64,000 nucleotides of DNA from REEB95 sp963762425 (GTDB taxonomy: Bacteria > Pseudomonadota > Alphaproteobacteria > ATCC43930 > CGMCC-115725): assembly GCA_963762425.1 (NCBI GenBank), contig CAVXKY010000010.1, forward strand, positions 62,001 to 126,000. The letters are read 5' to 3'. The notes beneath the pieces were generated by a model. The model was not told the origin of the DNA. It ran no database searches and worked only from the letters and a program-made list of their open reading frames with translations. The translations under genes and the position numbers were made by a program. Below, piece after piece: positions 53,811 through 62,059 of the stretch (its first letter is position 1; each line of letters opens with the position of its first letter).

Positions 53811-54617
53811 TCAGGCGGTGGCCCAAAGCCGCGAAATCCACTCCAGATGCCGGATTTGGCGGGATTGCCGCTTCGGCCGGGGACGCCGGGGCGAGGCCGC
53901 CCGGGCGAGCCAACGATGGCGCAGGATGCCGAAGCCCATCAATCCGGCGAGAAAGATGCCGATGGCGGCGGGCTCGGACACGGTTGTGGTGGTACAGGTG
54001 AGACCGCTGGTCGGCACCGTATTGCCCGACTGGTTGGTGACGCACCCATACTGCCCGGTCGCGGTCAGGGCAAAGATCGCCGTGTCGCCGGCCGGCAAGC
54101 CACTGCCAAAGATGACCTCCCCGTTCGAGACACTCAAGGTATTGAAGATGACGCACTGGCCCGCAATTGGGGTGCCGCCGCTGTTCAAAATCGTGCCTTG
54201 GTCGCCCGTTGCCGTGGTGCAGCCGCTGAGGATCAAACCCGCAAGTGACGTGCTGTTCAGCAGTTCGCCGCCATGCGCGGAGAAATTGAAGATCGGGCTG
54301 GAGGTGAAATTCGAGAGCTGGAGATCGTAAACCGTTTGGCAGGTGGCGCAGTTGGTCACGCCGACCAGGACGTCGCCGCTGCTGTCATAGGGCGTGGTGT
54401 TGACGTAATTCGGGCTGACGACAAACGTGCTGCCCGAATTCGTGATGCCGAAGATCTCGCTGCAATCGCCGATGGTCACGCCTTGAGGCGCATAGGTCAG
54501 CGAGGGACAGGTCGTCGCCGCGGCGGGCGTCGCGGAAAGCGCGACCAGGCCGATGCCGAGCAGCAGCGCGGCGAGGGATGCGATGCCAAGCGCCAGGCGG
54601 CGGGGATACGCGAACAT
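53811..54617 (-). CDS. Exported protein with PEP-CTERM-like (VSEP) sorting signal
   Basis: The 268-residue product starts with a signal peptide (RLALGIASLAALLLGIGLVA, cut near TPAAA). It ends in a hydrophobic tail with VSEPAAIGIFLAGLMGFGIL followed by RHRW, which resembles the PEP-CTERM anchor sorted by exosortases. Unlike usual members, about 34 more basic residues follow the RHRW. The central domain is rich in Thr, Ser, Asn, Gly and Cys (CTTATGDQGTILNSGG), typical of exported exopolysaccharide-associated proteins. No exosortase gene is in the window. The start at 54617 is set by GGAGG. Confidence 0.7.
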   Translation of the reverse strand: MFAYPRRLALGIASLAALLLGIGLVALSATPAAATTCPSLTYAPQGVTIGDCSEIFGITNSGSTFVVSPNYVNTTPYDSSGDVLVGVTNCATCQTVYDLQLSNFTSSPIFNFSAHGGELLNSTSLAGLILSGCTTATGDQGTILNSGGTPIAGQCVIFNTLSVSNGEVIFGSGLPAGDTAIFALTATGQYGCVTNQSGNTVPTSGLTCTTTTVSEPAAIGIFLAGLMGFGILRHRWLARAASPRRPRPKRQSRQIRHLEWISRLWATA

Positions 54618-54651
54618 GAATGCCTCCTTCGAACCGAAGAGCATTCTGCTC

Positions 54652-54682
54652 GATTAACCATGTTGGATTTCGGATTAACCAT
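54652..54682. promoter_or_regulatory. Two GATTAACCAT direct repeats 21 bases apart
   Basis: GATTAACCAT occurs at 54652-54661 and again at 54673-54682, a 21-base period equal to two helical turns. They are 35-65 bases upstream of the VSEP-type gene start, in an AT-rich island (54650-54780) that contrasts with the GC-rich surroundings. A dimeric regulator binding site is a plausible reading. Confidence 0.5.
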
Positions 54683-54753
54683 ATATCACTCGAATTCGAG
54701 GAATGCAAATACAGAATAAGACTTCGCCAAGAATTCGATTCATAATTATTAAT

Positions 54754-54772
54754 ATTAACGCTTGTTAATACT
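54754..54772. promoter_or_regulatory. Shared 19-base motif, copy B, with perfect inverted repeat
   Basis: ATTAACGCTTGTTAATACT contains the perfect inverted repeat ATTAAC-GCTT-GTTAAT. It is the second copy of the motif at 53720, about 140 bases upstream of the VSEP-type gene. Confidence 0.5.
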
Positions 54773-54827
54773 TGTTAAGACCGGCGCAAAAATTCAGCCG
54801 CCGCGTAAGGGGCTTGGCATCCGGGGT

Positions 54828-55232
54828 TTAGCGTTGGGCCAGCTCGATGAGATAAGCCGCGAAATCGGCATGCGTGAGTTTGATGGCGAGGCTTTCCGCC
54901 TCGCTCTTGAGCGCGCGCGCGACCAGAATGTGGTTCTCGACCTTGACGGGATCGACCTTGAACAAGCCGATGGCGTCCCTGAGGCGCGGATAATATTTGG
55001 GGTCGATCATCTTGATCTTGGCACTGACGCGCTCGACCACTTGCGCCTCGTTCAGCCCCTCGGCCTTCTCCTGCTTGACGAGCGCCCAATCGTTCTCGCC
55101 GGCCCAGCCGCGCGCGACATCGTCCTTCGGATTTCCCTCGCTGTAGCCGAGCTTGAAGACATGCTTCGACAGGCCGACATCCGAGGCCCATTTGCAGAAT
55201 TTGACGCTACGCGCCACGAAGATCGCGCCCAT
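54828..55232 (-). CDS. Conserved hypothetical protein
   Basis: A product of about 134 residues beginning MGAIFVARSVKFCKWASDVG, with LSKHVFKLGYSEGNPKDDVA and a helical C-terminal half (LRDAIGLFKVDPVKVENHIL and AIKLTHADFAAYLIELAQR). It has no signal peptide or membrane segment. I have a weak memory of similar sequences in Alphaproteobacteria but no named family. The start at 55232 is preferred over in-frame starts at 55241 and 55268. The gene faces away from the peptide-binding-protein gene at 55410. Confidence 0.65.
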   Translation of the reverse strand: MGAIFVARSVKFCKWASDVGLSKHVFKLGYSEGNPKDDVARGWAGENDWALVKQEKAEGLNEAQVVERVSAKIKMIDPKYYPRLRDAIGLFKVDPVKVENHILVARALKSEAESLAIKLTHADFAAYLIELAQR

Positions 55233-55409
55233 CGCCCTCATCCCCCTTGCAGCGCGTGATCGAGCCATAGCGCCGCCCGCTCCCTCCGGTCAACCGATTC
55301 TCGCCCGCCGATTCCCGGCTCTCGATTCTCGATGAGCCCGATTCCGCTTGGCGCTGAGCCGCGCATCCGATAAGCCTCGCGGGAAGAAATGTCGGGCGCG
55401 GGCGGAAAA

Positions 55410-57002
55410 ATGAGAAAAACGGCGGCGCTGCTTCTCTTGGCGGCGGTTTTGCTGGGATGGGCGTCATGGGCCGCCCCTGCCCGGGCCAAGACCTTCCGCT
55501 GGGCGGCATCCTCGGACGCCGACTCGCTCGATCCCTACAGCCGGCGCGAGACTTTCCAACTCTCCTTCCTCGGCAATATCTACGAGCCGCTGGTGCGCCG
55601 CGGACGCGATTCGGCGCTCGAGCCGGCACTGGCCACCGATTGGGCGCAGGCGGCGCCGCTGGTCTGGCGCTTCCACCTGCGCCGCTCGGTGCGTTTCCAG
55701 GACGGCTCGCCCTTTTCCGCCGATGACGTGGTGTTCTCGTTCATCCGCGCCACCTCCGAGAGCTCGAAGCTCGGTCTGGTCCTGTCCACGATCCAGTCGG
55801 TGCGCAAGGTCGACGCCTATACCGTCGATATCGTCACCAACCTGCCCGATCCGATCCTGCCCCAGGAGATCGTTTCCTGGGACATCATGAGCAAGGCCTG
55901 GTGCGAGCAGAACGATGCAGCATCGCCCGCCGACCTCGCCGACGATCAGGGCAATTACGCCGTCGCCCACGCCAACGGTACCGGTCCGTTTTCGGTTTTG
56001 GAGCGCTCACCCGGCGCGGATACCGTGCTGGCGCCTTATCCCGCCTGGTGGGACAAGCCGCAGCATAATCTCGACCGCGTGGTGTTTCGCCCGATCGCAG
56101 ACGACAACGCGCGGGTTGCGGCATTGCAATCGGGCGAGATCGACATGATCTACAGCGTGCCGCCGCAAAGCATCGATCGCCTCGCGCACGCGCCCGGCAT
56201 CCGCCTCATCCACGGGCCGGGGCTCACCACCATCTTTTTGGGATTCGACCAGTCGCGCTCGGCGCTCATGGGCAGCGACGTCAAGGGCGCCAACCCGTTC
56301 AAGGATATCCGCGTGCGCGAGGCTTTCTCCCGCGCCATCGACGAGACCACCATCGTCGCCAAGGTGATGCGCGGCCTGGCGACGCCGGCGGCGCTGCTGG
56401 TCGGGCCGGGAGTCGAGGGCTTCGAGCAGGCTTTGAACCAGCGTCCGGACTACGATCCGGCCGAGGCGCGCCGTCTCCTGGCCGAGGCGGGATATGCCAA
56501 GGGCTTCGCCATCGACATGGATTGCCCCACCGACCGCTACGTCAATGACGAGGCGATCTGCCAGGAGGTGGTGGCGATGCTGGCCAAGGTGGATGTGCGG
56601 GTGCGGCTCAACGCCAAGCCGCGCGCCCAGTTCTTCGACAAGATCTTCGATCCCGGCTGGCGCTCGAGCTTCTATCTGCTGGGTTGGAATGCTTCGAGCT
56701 TTGACGCGTTCAACGCGCTGAACAATCTGGCGGCAACCCGCTCGCCGGCGCGGCATCAGGGCGAATACAACATCGGCGGCTATTCCAACCCCGATCTGGA
56801 CGTGCTGCTGGCCGGGGTCCGGGCCGAAACCAATCCCTTGAAACGCCGCGCCCTGCTCGGCCAGGCGCTGGCGCTGGTGAAGGAGGATTTCGCCTACATC
56901 CCGCTGCACCAGCAGGATGTGGTCTGGGCGGCGCGGGATATTATAGATCTGGCGCAGCCCGAAGATGACAGTTTCCCGCTGCGTTACGTTCGGGTGAAAT
57001 AA
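55410..57002 (+). CDS. Peptide/nickel-type ABC substrate-binding protein (SBP_bac_5)
   Basis: The 530-residue product has a signal peptide (LLLLAAVLLGWASWAAPARA) and the type 5 binding fold. The mature protein starts with WAASSDADSLDPYSRRETFQ, and PALATDWAQAAPLVWRFHLR and FSADDVVFSFIRATSE are the standard blocks. Relatives carry peptides, sugars or other compounds to DppBCDF-like transporters. No permease or ATPase genes follow, so the ligand and transporter are unknown. The ATG at 55410 starts the signal peptide, and the GTG at 55406-55408 or an upstream ATG is less likely. Confidence 0.88.
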   Translation: MRKTAALLLLAAVLLGWASWAAPARAKTFRWAASSDADSLDPYSRRETFQLSFLGNIYEPLVRRGRDSALEPALATDWAQAAPLVWRFHLRRSVRFQDGSPFSADDVVFSFIRATSESSKLGLVLSTIQSVRKVDAYTVDIVTNLPDPILPQEIVSWDIMSKAWCEQNDAASPADLADDQGNYAVAHANGTGPFSVLERSPGADTVLAPYPAWWDKPQHNLDRVVFRPIADDNARVAALQSGEIDMIYSVPPQSIDRLAHAPGIRLIHGPGLTTIFLGFDQSRSALMGSDVKGANPFKDIRVREAFSRAIDETTIVAKVMRGLATPAALLVGPGVEGFEQALNQRPDYDPAEARRLLAEAGYAKGFAIDMDCPTDRYVNDEAICQEVVAMLAKVDVRVRLNAKPRAQFFDKIFDPGWRSSFYLLGWNASSFDAFNALNNLAATRSPARHQGEYNIGGYSNPDLDVLLAGVRAETNPLKRRALLGQALALVKEDFAYIPLHQQDVVWAARDIIDLAQPEDDSFPLRYVRVK

Positions 57003-57058
57003 TCGCCCGGTAAGATAGGCCGCGGCCGGTCCGGCCGATTATCACGGAGCCACGAGTC

Positions 57059-57920
57059 ATGTTTTGGGCCTGGAAGCTTCTCAAGGTGACCATGGTCAAT
57101 TTCATGTCGGACAAGGCGCTCAGCCACGGCGCCGCCATCGCCTATTACACGGTCTTCGCCATCGCCCCCATACTGGTGATCGTCATCGCCGTCGCCGGCC
57201 TGCTGTTCGGCGAGACGGGCTGCCCAGGGCGCGATCGCGTCCCAATTGAGCGATCTCATGGGCGACGCGGGCGCTCGGGGGATCGAGGCGTTGATCCGGA
57301 GCGCCAGCAACCGCCGCGCCGGCCTGGCCGCCACCGCCGTGGGGTTCGGCACCCTCATCCTGGCGGCTTCCAGCGTCTTCATCGAAATGCAGTCCGCGCT
57401 CAACGCCGTCTGGAAGACCAAGGCGCGCCACCCGAGCATCCGCGCCTTCGTCCGCGCCCGCGCCATCAGCTTCGGCCTGGTGGTCACGGTCGGGTTTCTA
57501 TTGTTGGTTTCGCTGGCGGTGAGCACCGCGATCTCGGCGCTCGACAAATATCTCAATCACTTCTTCCACGGGGCGCATCTGATCTTCCAGGGCGTCAATT
57601 TTCTCATCTCTTTCGTCCTGATCTCGCTGCTGTTCGCCGCGGTCTACAAGGTCTTGCCCGACAAGCGCATCGCCTGGGGCGACGTGCTGATCGGCGCGGT
57701 CACGACCTCGTTCCTGTTCACGGTCGGCAAGCTGCTGATCGGCCTCTATATCGGCAGCAGCGCCGTGACCCGCGCCTATGGCGCGGCGGGCGGCCTGATC
57801 ATCGTTCTGCTCTGGGTCTATTATTCGGCTCAGATTTTCCTGCTCGGCGCCGAATTCACCAAGGCCTATGCCGAGCGCCACGGCAGCCACGCGCCGCGCG
57901 CGTTGCAGCCCAAAGACTAG
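57059..57920 (+). CDS. YihY/BrkB-family membrane protein (one frameshift)
   Basis: A polytopic inner-membrane protein of about 286 residues. The start MFWAWKLLKVTMVNFMSDKA is followed by GAAIAYYTVFAIAPILVIVI, the family hallmark, then GLLFGETG. The frame breaks at 57221, where an extra T separates this from AQGAIASQLSDLMGDAGARG. The second part carries AATAVGFGTLILAASSVFIE and ends with LLWVYYSAQIFLLGAEFTKA, also hallmarks. The family was once called ribonuclease BN but is now regarded as membrane proteins of unknown function. It converges with aceB, the stops nearly overlapping. Confidence 0.9.
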
Positions 57921-59533
57921 GCCCCTTCGCCGATCAGCTGTTCGTAAGCCGGGATGGTGAGGAATTCGGGGAAGTGCTCCGCTTCGATCAGCTCGTCGAA
58001 AATCTTGGCCGCGTCCTTGTACCGTCCCTTGGCATAGGCGTCGGGACCGGCGAGGAAAGCGAGCTTCCGCAATTCCTCGTCCAGCAGCTTGCGGCACAGC
58101 GCCTTGTCGATCACCCGTCCATCCGCCAGCTTGGCCTGGTGGCGGATCCACTGCCAGATCTGCGCGCGGCTGATCTCGGCTGTGGCGGCGTCTTCCATCA
58201 GGTAATAGAGCGGCACGCAGCCCATGCCCCGAAGCCAGGCCTCGAGATAACCCACGCCGACGTTCAAATTCTGGCGCAATCCCGCCTCGGTGATGGTGCC
58301 TTCCGGCACCTTGAGCAGGTCGGCAGCATTCACATGCACGTCCTGGCGTTTCCTGGCGATCTGGTTCGCCCCGGGCATCTGCTGGTCGAAGATTTCCTTG
58401 GCGATCCCCACCAGGCCCGGATGCGCCACCCAGGTGCCGTCATGCCCGTCGCCCGCCTCGCGCAGCTTGTCGGCGCGCACCCGATCCATGGCCTTGGCGT
58501 TGGCCTCGGGGTTGTCGCGGATCGGAATCTGCGCCGCCATGCCGCCCATGGCGTGAACGTTGCGGCGGTGGCAGATCTGGATCAGCAGCTGGCTGTAGGA
58601 GCGCAGGAAATGGGCGGTCATGGTTACCTGCCCGCGGTCGGGCATAACCGCTTTCGGGTCTTCGGCGAATTTCTTGATGAAGCTGTAGATGTAATCCCAG
58701 CGTCCGCAATTGAGCCCCGCGGAATGGTCCCGGAGTTCATGGAGGATTTCATCCATTTCGAACGCGGCCAGGATGCTCTCGATCAGCACGGTGGCCTTGA
58801 TCGCGCCCTTGGGCAGGCCCAGCGCTTTTTGGGCATGGAGGAAAACGTCGTTCCACAGCTTGGCCTCGAAGCGGTTCTCCAGCTTGGGCAGGTAGAAATA
58901 AGGGCCGGTGCCGCGTGCCAATAATTCCTTGGCGTTGTGGAAGAAGTAGAGCCCGAAATCGAACAGCGCGCCCGACATCGCCTCGCCGTCGATCAGCACA
59001 TGCGCCTCGGGCAGATGCCAGCCGCGCGGGCGGACCAGCAGCGTCGCGGTCTTGGGGTTGAGCGTGTAGTGCTTCTTCGATTCCGGGTCGTCGAAGGCGA
59101 TGGTGCGGCGCACCGCGTCGATCAGGTTGATCTGGCCTTCGATCAGATTGTCCCAGCTGGGCGTGTTGGCGTCCTCGAAATCCGCCATGTACACATTGGC
59201 GCCGCAATTGAGCGCGTTGATCACCATCTTGCGGTCGACCGGACCGGTGATTTCGACGCGGCGGTCGAGCAGATCCTTGGGCAGCGGCGCGACGGTCCAA
59301 TCCGCCTCGCGGATGCTCTTGGTCTCCGCCGGGAAATCGGGCCGCCAGCCGGCATCGAGCCTAGCCTGGGTCTCGGCCCTCAGTCTCAGGAGCCGCTTGC
59401 GCTCGGGTCCGAATTTTCGCTCGAGCCCGGCGAGGAAGGCCACCGCCTCCGCCGACATGATTTTCTCGTAGCCGGGCCTGATCGGCGCCTTGATCTCGAC
59501 GTTCTTGGCCATCACCCGCACATCAGCCGACAT
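57917..59533 (-). CDS. aceB: Malate synthase A
   Basis: Malate synthase condenses glyoxylate with acetyl-CoA to malate in the glyoxylate shunt. The 538-residue product is of the A type. It has GCVPLYYLMEDAATAEISRA, the acetyl-CoA site region SAGLNCGRWDYIYSFIKKFA and QIPIRDNPEANAKAMDRVRA in the expected order, plus an N-terminal MSADVRVMAKNVEIKAPI. The ATG at 59533 is the only good start. A glycine riboswitch lies about 120 bases upstream on the same strand, so expression probably responds to glycine. No isocitrate lyase gene is adjacent. Confidence 0.95.
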   Translation of the reverse strand: MSADVRVMAKNVEIKAPIRPGYEKIMSAEAVAFLAGLERKFGPERKRLLRLRAETQARLDAGWRPDFPAETKSIREADWTVAPLPKDLLDRRVEITGPVDRKMVINALNCGANVYMADFEDANTPSWDNLIEGQINLIDAVRRTIAFDDPESKKHYTLNPKTATLLVRPRGWHLPEAHVLIDGEAMSGALFDFGLYFFHNAKELLARGTGPYFYLPKLENRFEAKLWNDVFLHAQKALGLPKGAIKATVLIESILAAFEMDEILHELRDHSAGLNCGRWDYIYSFIKKFAEDPKAVMPDRGQVTMTAHFLRSYSQLLIQICHRRNVHAMGGMAAQIPIRDNPEANAKAMDRVRADKLREAGDGHDGTWVAHPGLVGIAKEIFDQQMPGANQIARKRQDVHVNAADLLKVPEGTITEAGLRQNLNVGVGYLEAWLRGMGCVPLYYLMEDAATAEISRAQIWQWIRHQAKLADGRVIDKALCRKLLDEELRKLAFLAGPDAYAKGRYKDAAKIFDELIEAEHFPEFLTIPAYEQLIGEGA

Positions 59534-59653
59534 GAATCCTCTCCGGATAAAAAGCCGCCACCGGCCACGATGGCCGTCAGCAACCCCCTCTGTCCGAAGA
59601 CCTGAAAGATTGGCCGGCGCGCCCGATTATTGAATTGCGCCGTTTACCTCGTC

Positions 59654-59795
59654 GGTGGGGCATGCCGCCTGTTTAGGACGCCGTGCCCGCTTTCCAGAGT
59701 GCCGTTCCCCACCAGTCCTTTTGCCTGAGAGTTTCCGGGGCGGTTGCTCCTTCGGCGCCGGGGTGAAACCCGGTCTCTCCTGGCGGGGCGCCAAG
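59654..59795 (-). promoter_or_regulatory. Glycine riboswitch, single aptamer with ghost-aptamer stem
   Basis: On the reverse strand the core motif occurs in order: CAGGAGAGACC, GGCGCCGAAGGAGCAA, then AAACTCTCAGGCAAAAGGAC (about 59793 to 59715). This is the glycine aptamer consensus. Downstream, GGTGGGG (59713-59707) pairs perfectly with CCCCACC (59660-59654), the closing stem of a ghost aptamer as found in single-aptamer glycine riboswitches. No complete second aptamer is visible. It precedes aceB by about 120 bases. Glycine would give glyoxylate, the substrate of malate synthase, so activation by glycine is the likely sense. The sense is inferred. Confidence 0.93.
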
Positions 59796-59961
59796 CAAGA
59801 GCCGTCAGTCTAGCGCGATAAACGCGTCCGGCCCAAACTTCCTTTTGGGCGGACCTACGGAATCGCCTGGAGGGCGCGCTTAAAACACGCCCTGGCAAGG
59901 GGTTGGAGGCCGATTCTCCCGACCCGGGCCGGAACCGGGGGCGATTTGCCGCAGCCGCCGC

Positions 59962-60019
59962 CGTAGCACCCGACGTGCGAAGGCAAAACAAAAGCCCAGC
60001 ACCCGACGTGCGAAGGCAA
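59962..60019 (+). repeat. Two hairpin repeat copies upstream of the glycine riboswitch
   Basis: GTAGCACCCGACGTGCGAAG at about 59963-59982 is followed by a partial copy from CCAGCACCCGACGTGCGAAG at about 59997-60016. Both have GCAC/GTGC stems. The 494-base gap between aceB and the fusion gene also holds the riboswitch and a hairpin GTCCG...CGGAC type structure at 59826-59854. I see no gene in it. Confidence 0.8.
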
Positions 60020-60027
60020 AAACAGTT

Positions 60028-61854
60028 TCACGCCGCCTGGGTCTTTTCCACCCTCACGGCGGCATGCTCGACCAGCATCACCTTGTTCAAGAGCTTGACC
60101 AGCGCATAGACGCTTTCGATCGCCGGCGCGGGCGTGTCGGTGACCTTGGCCATTTCGAGGATCGAGCCGATCAGCGCCTCGGTCTCGAGCGCGCGTCCGG
60201 CCTCCACGTCCTGGAGCATCGAGGTCTTGTGCGCGCCGACGCTCTCGGCGCCAGCGATGCGCTTCTCGATGCTGACGCGAAAGGTCACGCCGAGCTTCTT
60301 GGCGATGATCTCGGCCTCTTCCATCATCCGCGCCGCGAGATGGCGGGTCTCGGGAAATTGGCAAATGTCGACCAGCGTCGCATGCGTCAACGCGCTGATC
60401 GGATTGAACGACAAGTTGCCCCAGGCCTTGAGCCAGATCTCGGAGCGGATGTCCTTCAAGACGCGCGATTTCAGGCCGGCCTTCACCAGCACGTCGTGGA
60501 GCCGCTTCGCGCGTTCGGTCTCCTTGCCGTCGAGCTCGCCGATCGGGAAGCGGTCGCCCTCGACATGGTGGATGACGCCCGGCGCCGTCACCGCGGCGGC
60601 GGGATAGACGACGCAGCCGAGGATACGGCTGGGATCGATTTTCTTGAACAGAATGCCGGACGGGTCGAGGCTTTCAAGCTCGCGGTTGTCGTACTTGCCG
60701 CCGAGCTTCTGGAAATACCACCACGGCAGGCCGTTTTGCACGGTGAGGATCATGGTATCGGCATCGAGCAGGGTGTCGATGTCCTTCGCCACCATGTCGA
60801 GATGGTGGGCCTTCACCGCCAACACCACCAAATCCTGCTTGCCGGCGTCGGCCGCCTTTTCCACCGCCTTGACCTTGGCGGTCTCTATCTTGCCGTCATG
60901 CCATTCGAGCTTGAGGCCGTTGGCCTTGATGGCGGCCAAGTGCGGCCCCATGTCGATCACCGTGACGGAATTGCCGGCGAGCGCCAGCTTCGCCGCGATG
61001 AGCCCGCCGATGGCGCCGGCGCCGACCACGCAGACGCGTATCGGCTTCGGCTCCTGCTTCAGCAGATAGGGGCTCGGCAGCACCTGGTTGAACGGGTTGC
61101 GCAAAGTTCCCACCTCGTCGATGACGATATCGATGACGTTGGAGGCCTCGGGCATCGGGCCGGCGCCGAGCGAGGTGCCGCAGGAGATGATGTCGCCCGG
61201 CATCAGCGTCATGTCGCGCGAAACCATCGCGACCAGCTTCGCGGGCGGGAAGAACATGTCGGAAACCGGGTAGTTCTGCACCTCCTTGTTGTTGAGGATG
61301 GTGCGGACCTTGAGCTTCATCGGATCGACGCCCGTGGTAATGACGGGACCGAAAGGCCCGAAGGTGTCGAAGCTCTTGGCCCGCACCCATTGTTCGAAGG
61401 TCGGGTTCTTCTTCAAAAGATCGACCGCGGTGACGTCATCCACGCAGGTGTAGCCGAAGATGTAGTTCGGGGCCTCGGCCTCGCTCACCATCGAGCATTT
61501 CTTGCCGATGACGACGCCCAGCTCGCCCTCATAGACGATGCGGCCCTCGTAGGATTTGGGACGTTCAATGGGCGTTCCGGCGGCGCAATAGGCATTGGGC
61601 GCCTTGAGGAAATAAAGCGGCTCGTCCGGCACCAGGAAATTGTTCTTGGCGGCGAGCTGGTGGAAATTGTTCCAAAGACAAATCATCTTCGACGGCTCGC
61701 ACGGCGCCAGCACGCGCACGGATGACAGCGCCACTTTCTCGCCGGTGGGCTTGGCGCCCGCGAACATGTCGCCCGAGTGGATGGCTATCGTGCCGTCGGC
61801 GAGCGTGCCGAACTCAGGCTTCCCCTGGCGTTCGAACTTGATCCATTGGGTCAT
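60028..61854 (-). CDS. FAH-domain / ketopantoate-reductase-like fusion protein
   Basis: A single uninterrupted 608-residue frame joins two enzymes. Residues about 1-262 are a fumarylacetoacetate-hydrolase domain (YEGELGVVIGK with metal-binding glutamates 109 and 111, and Asp140 in CVDDVTAVDL). Residues about 272-600 are a 2-dehydropantoate 2-reductase-like domain (Rossmann VCVVGAGAIGGLIAAKLALA, then DIRSEIWLKAWGNLSFNPIS with Lys476 and Asn480). The join KQEPKPIRVC is short and in frame, so this is not a read-through artefact. The FAH half should cleave a C-C bond or isomerise a diketo acid, and the reductase half should reduce a keto acid with NADPH. The pathway is unknown. GGAGG precedes the ATG. 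Confidence 0.88.
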   Translation of the reverse strand: MTQWIKFERQGKPEFGTLADGTIAIHSGDMFAGAKPTGEKVALSSVRVLAPCEPSKMICLWNNFHQLAAKNNFLVPDEPLYFLKAPNAYCAAGTPIERPKSYEGRIVYEGELGVVIGKKCSMVSEAEAPNYIFGYTCVDDVTAVDLLKKNPTFEQWVRAKSFDTFGPFGPVITTGVDPMKLKVRTILNNKEVQNYPVSDMFFPPAKLVAMVSRDMTLMPGDIISCGTSLGAGPMPEASNVIDIVIDEVGTLRNPFNQVLPSPYLLKQEPKPIRVCVVGAGAIGGLIAAKLALAGNSVTVIDMGPHLAAIKANGLKLEWHDGKIETAKVKAVEKAADAGKQDLVVLAVKAHHLDMVAKDIDTLLDADTMILTVQNGLPWWYFQKLGGKYDNRELESLDPSGILFKKIDPSRILGCVVYPAAAVTAPGVIHHVEGDRFPIGELDGKETERAKRLHDVLVKAGLKSRVLKDIRSEIWLKAWGNLSFNPISALTHATLVDICQFPETRHLAARMMEEAEIIAKKLGVTFRVSIEKRIAGAESVGAHKTSMLQDVEAGRALETEALIGSILEMAKVTDTPAPAIESVYALVKLLNKVMLVEHAAVRVEKTQAA

Positions 61855-62059
61855 GATGGTTCCTCCATGAACCGGGCGTTATCCCGGAGGTTTCTCGATT
61901 GGCCGGCATGATAGCGGTTCCCGGGAATGCCCGGAAGCGCCGATCCGGCCTTGGGCCGCGTCGGTTCTTGCCTCCCTATAAGCCTATAGTTAGAGTGACG
62001 GCAAGACATCCGCCCCCGGCCGTAAGCCGGACGGAAGCGGAGCAACAGGGGAGGGAGCG

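Noticed and set aside
59654..59713. A second full glycine aptamer
   Set aside because: The conserved core (AAGGGGCAA and CTCTCAGG elements) is missing. Only the closing stem is present, so it is called a ghost aptamer.
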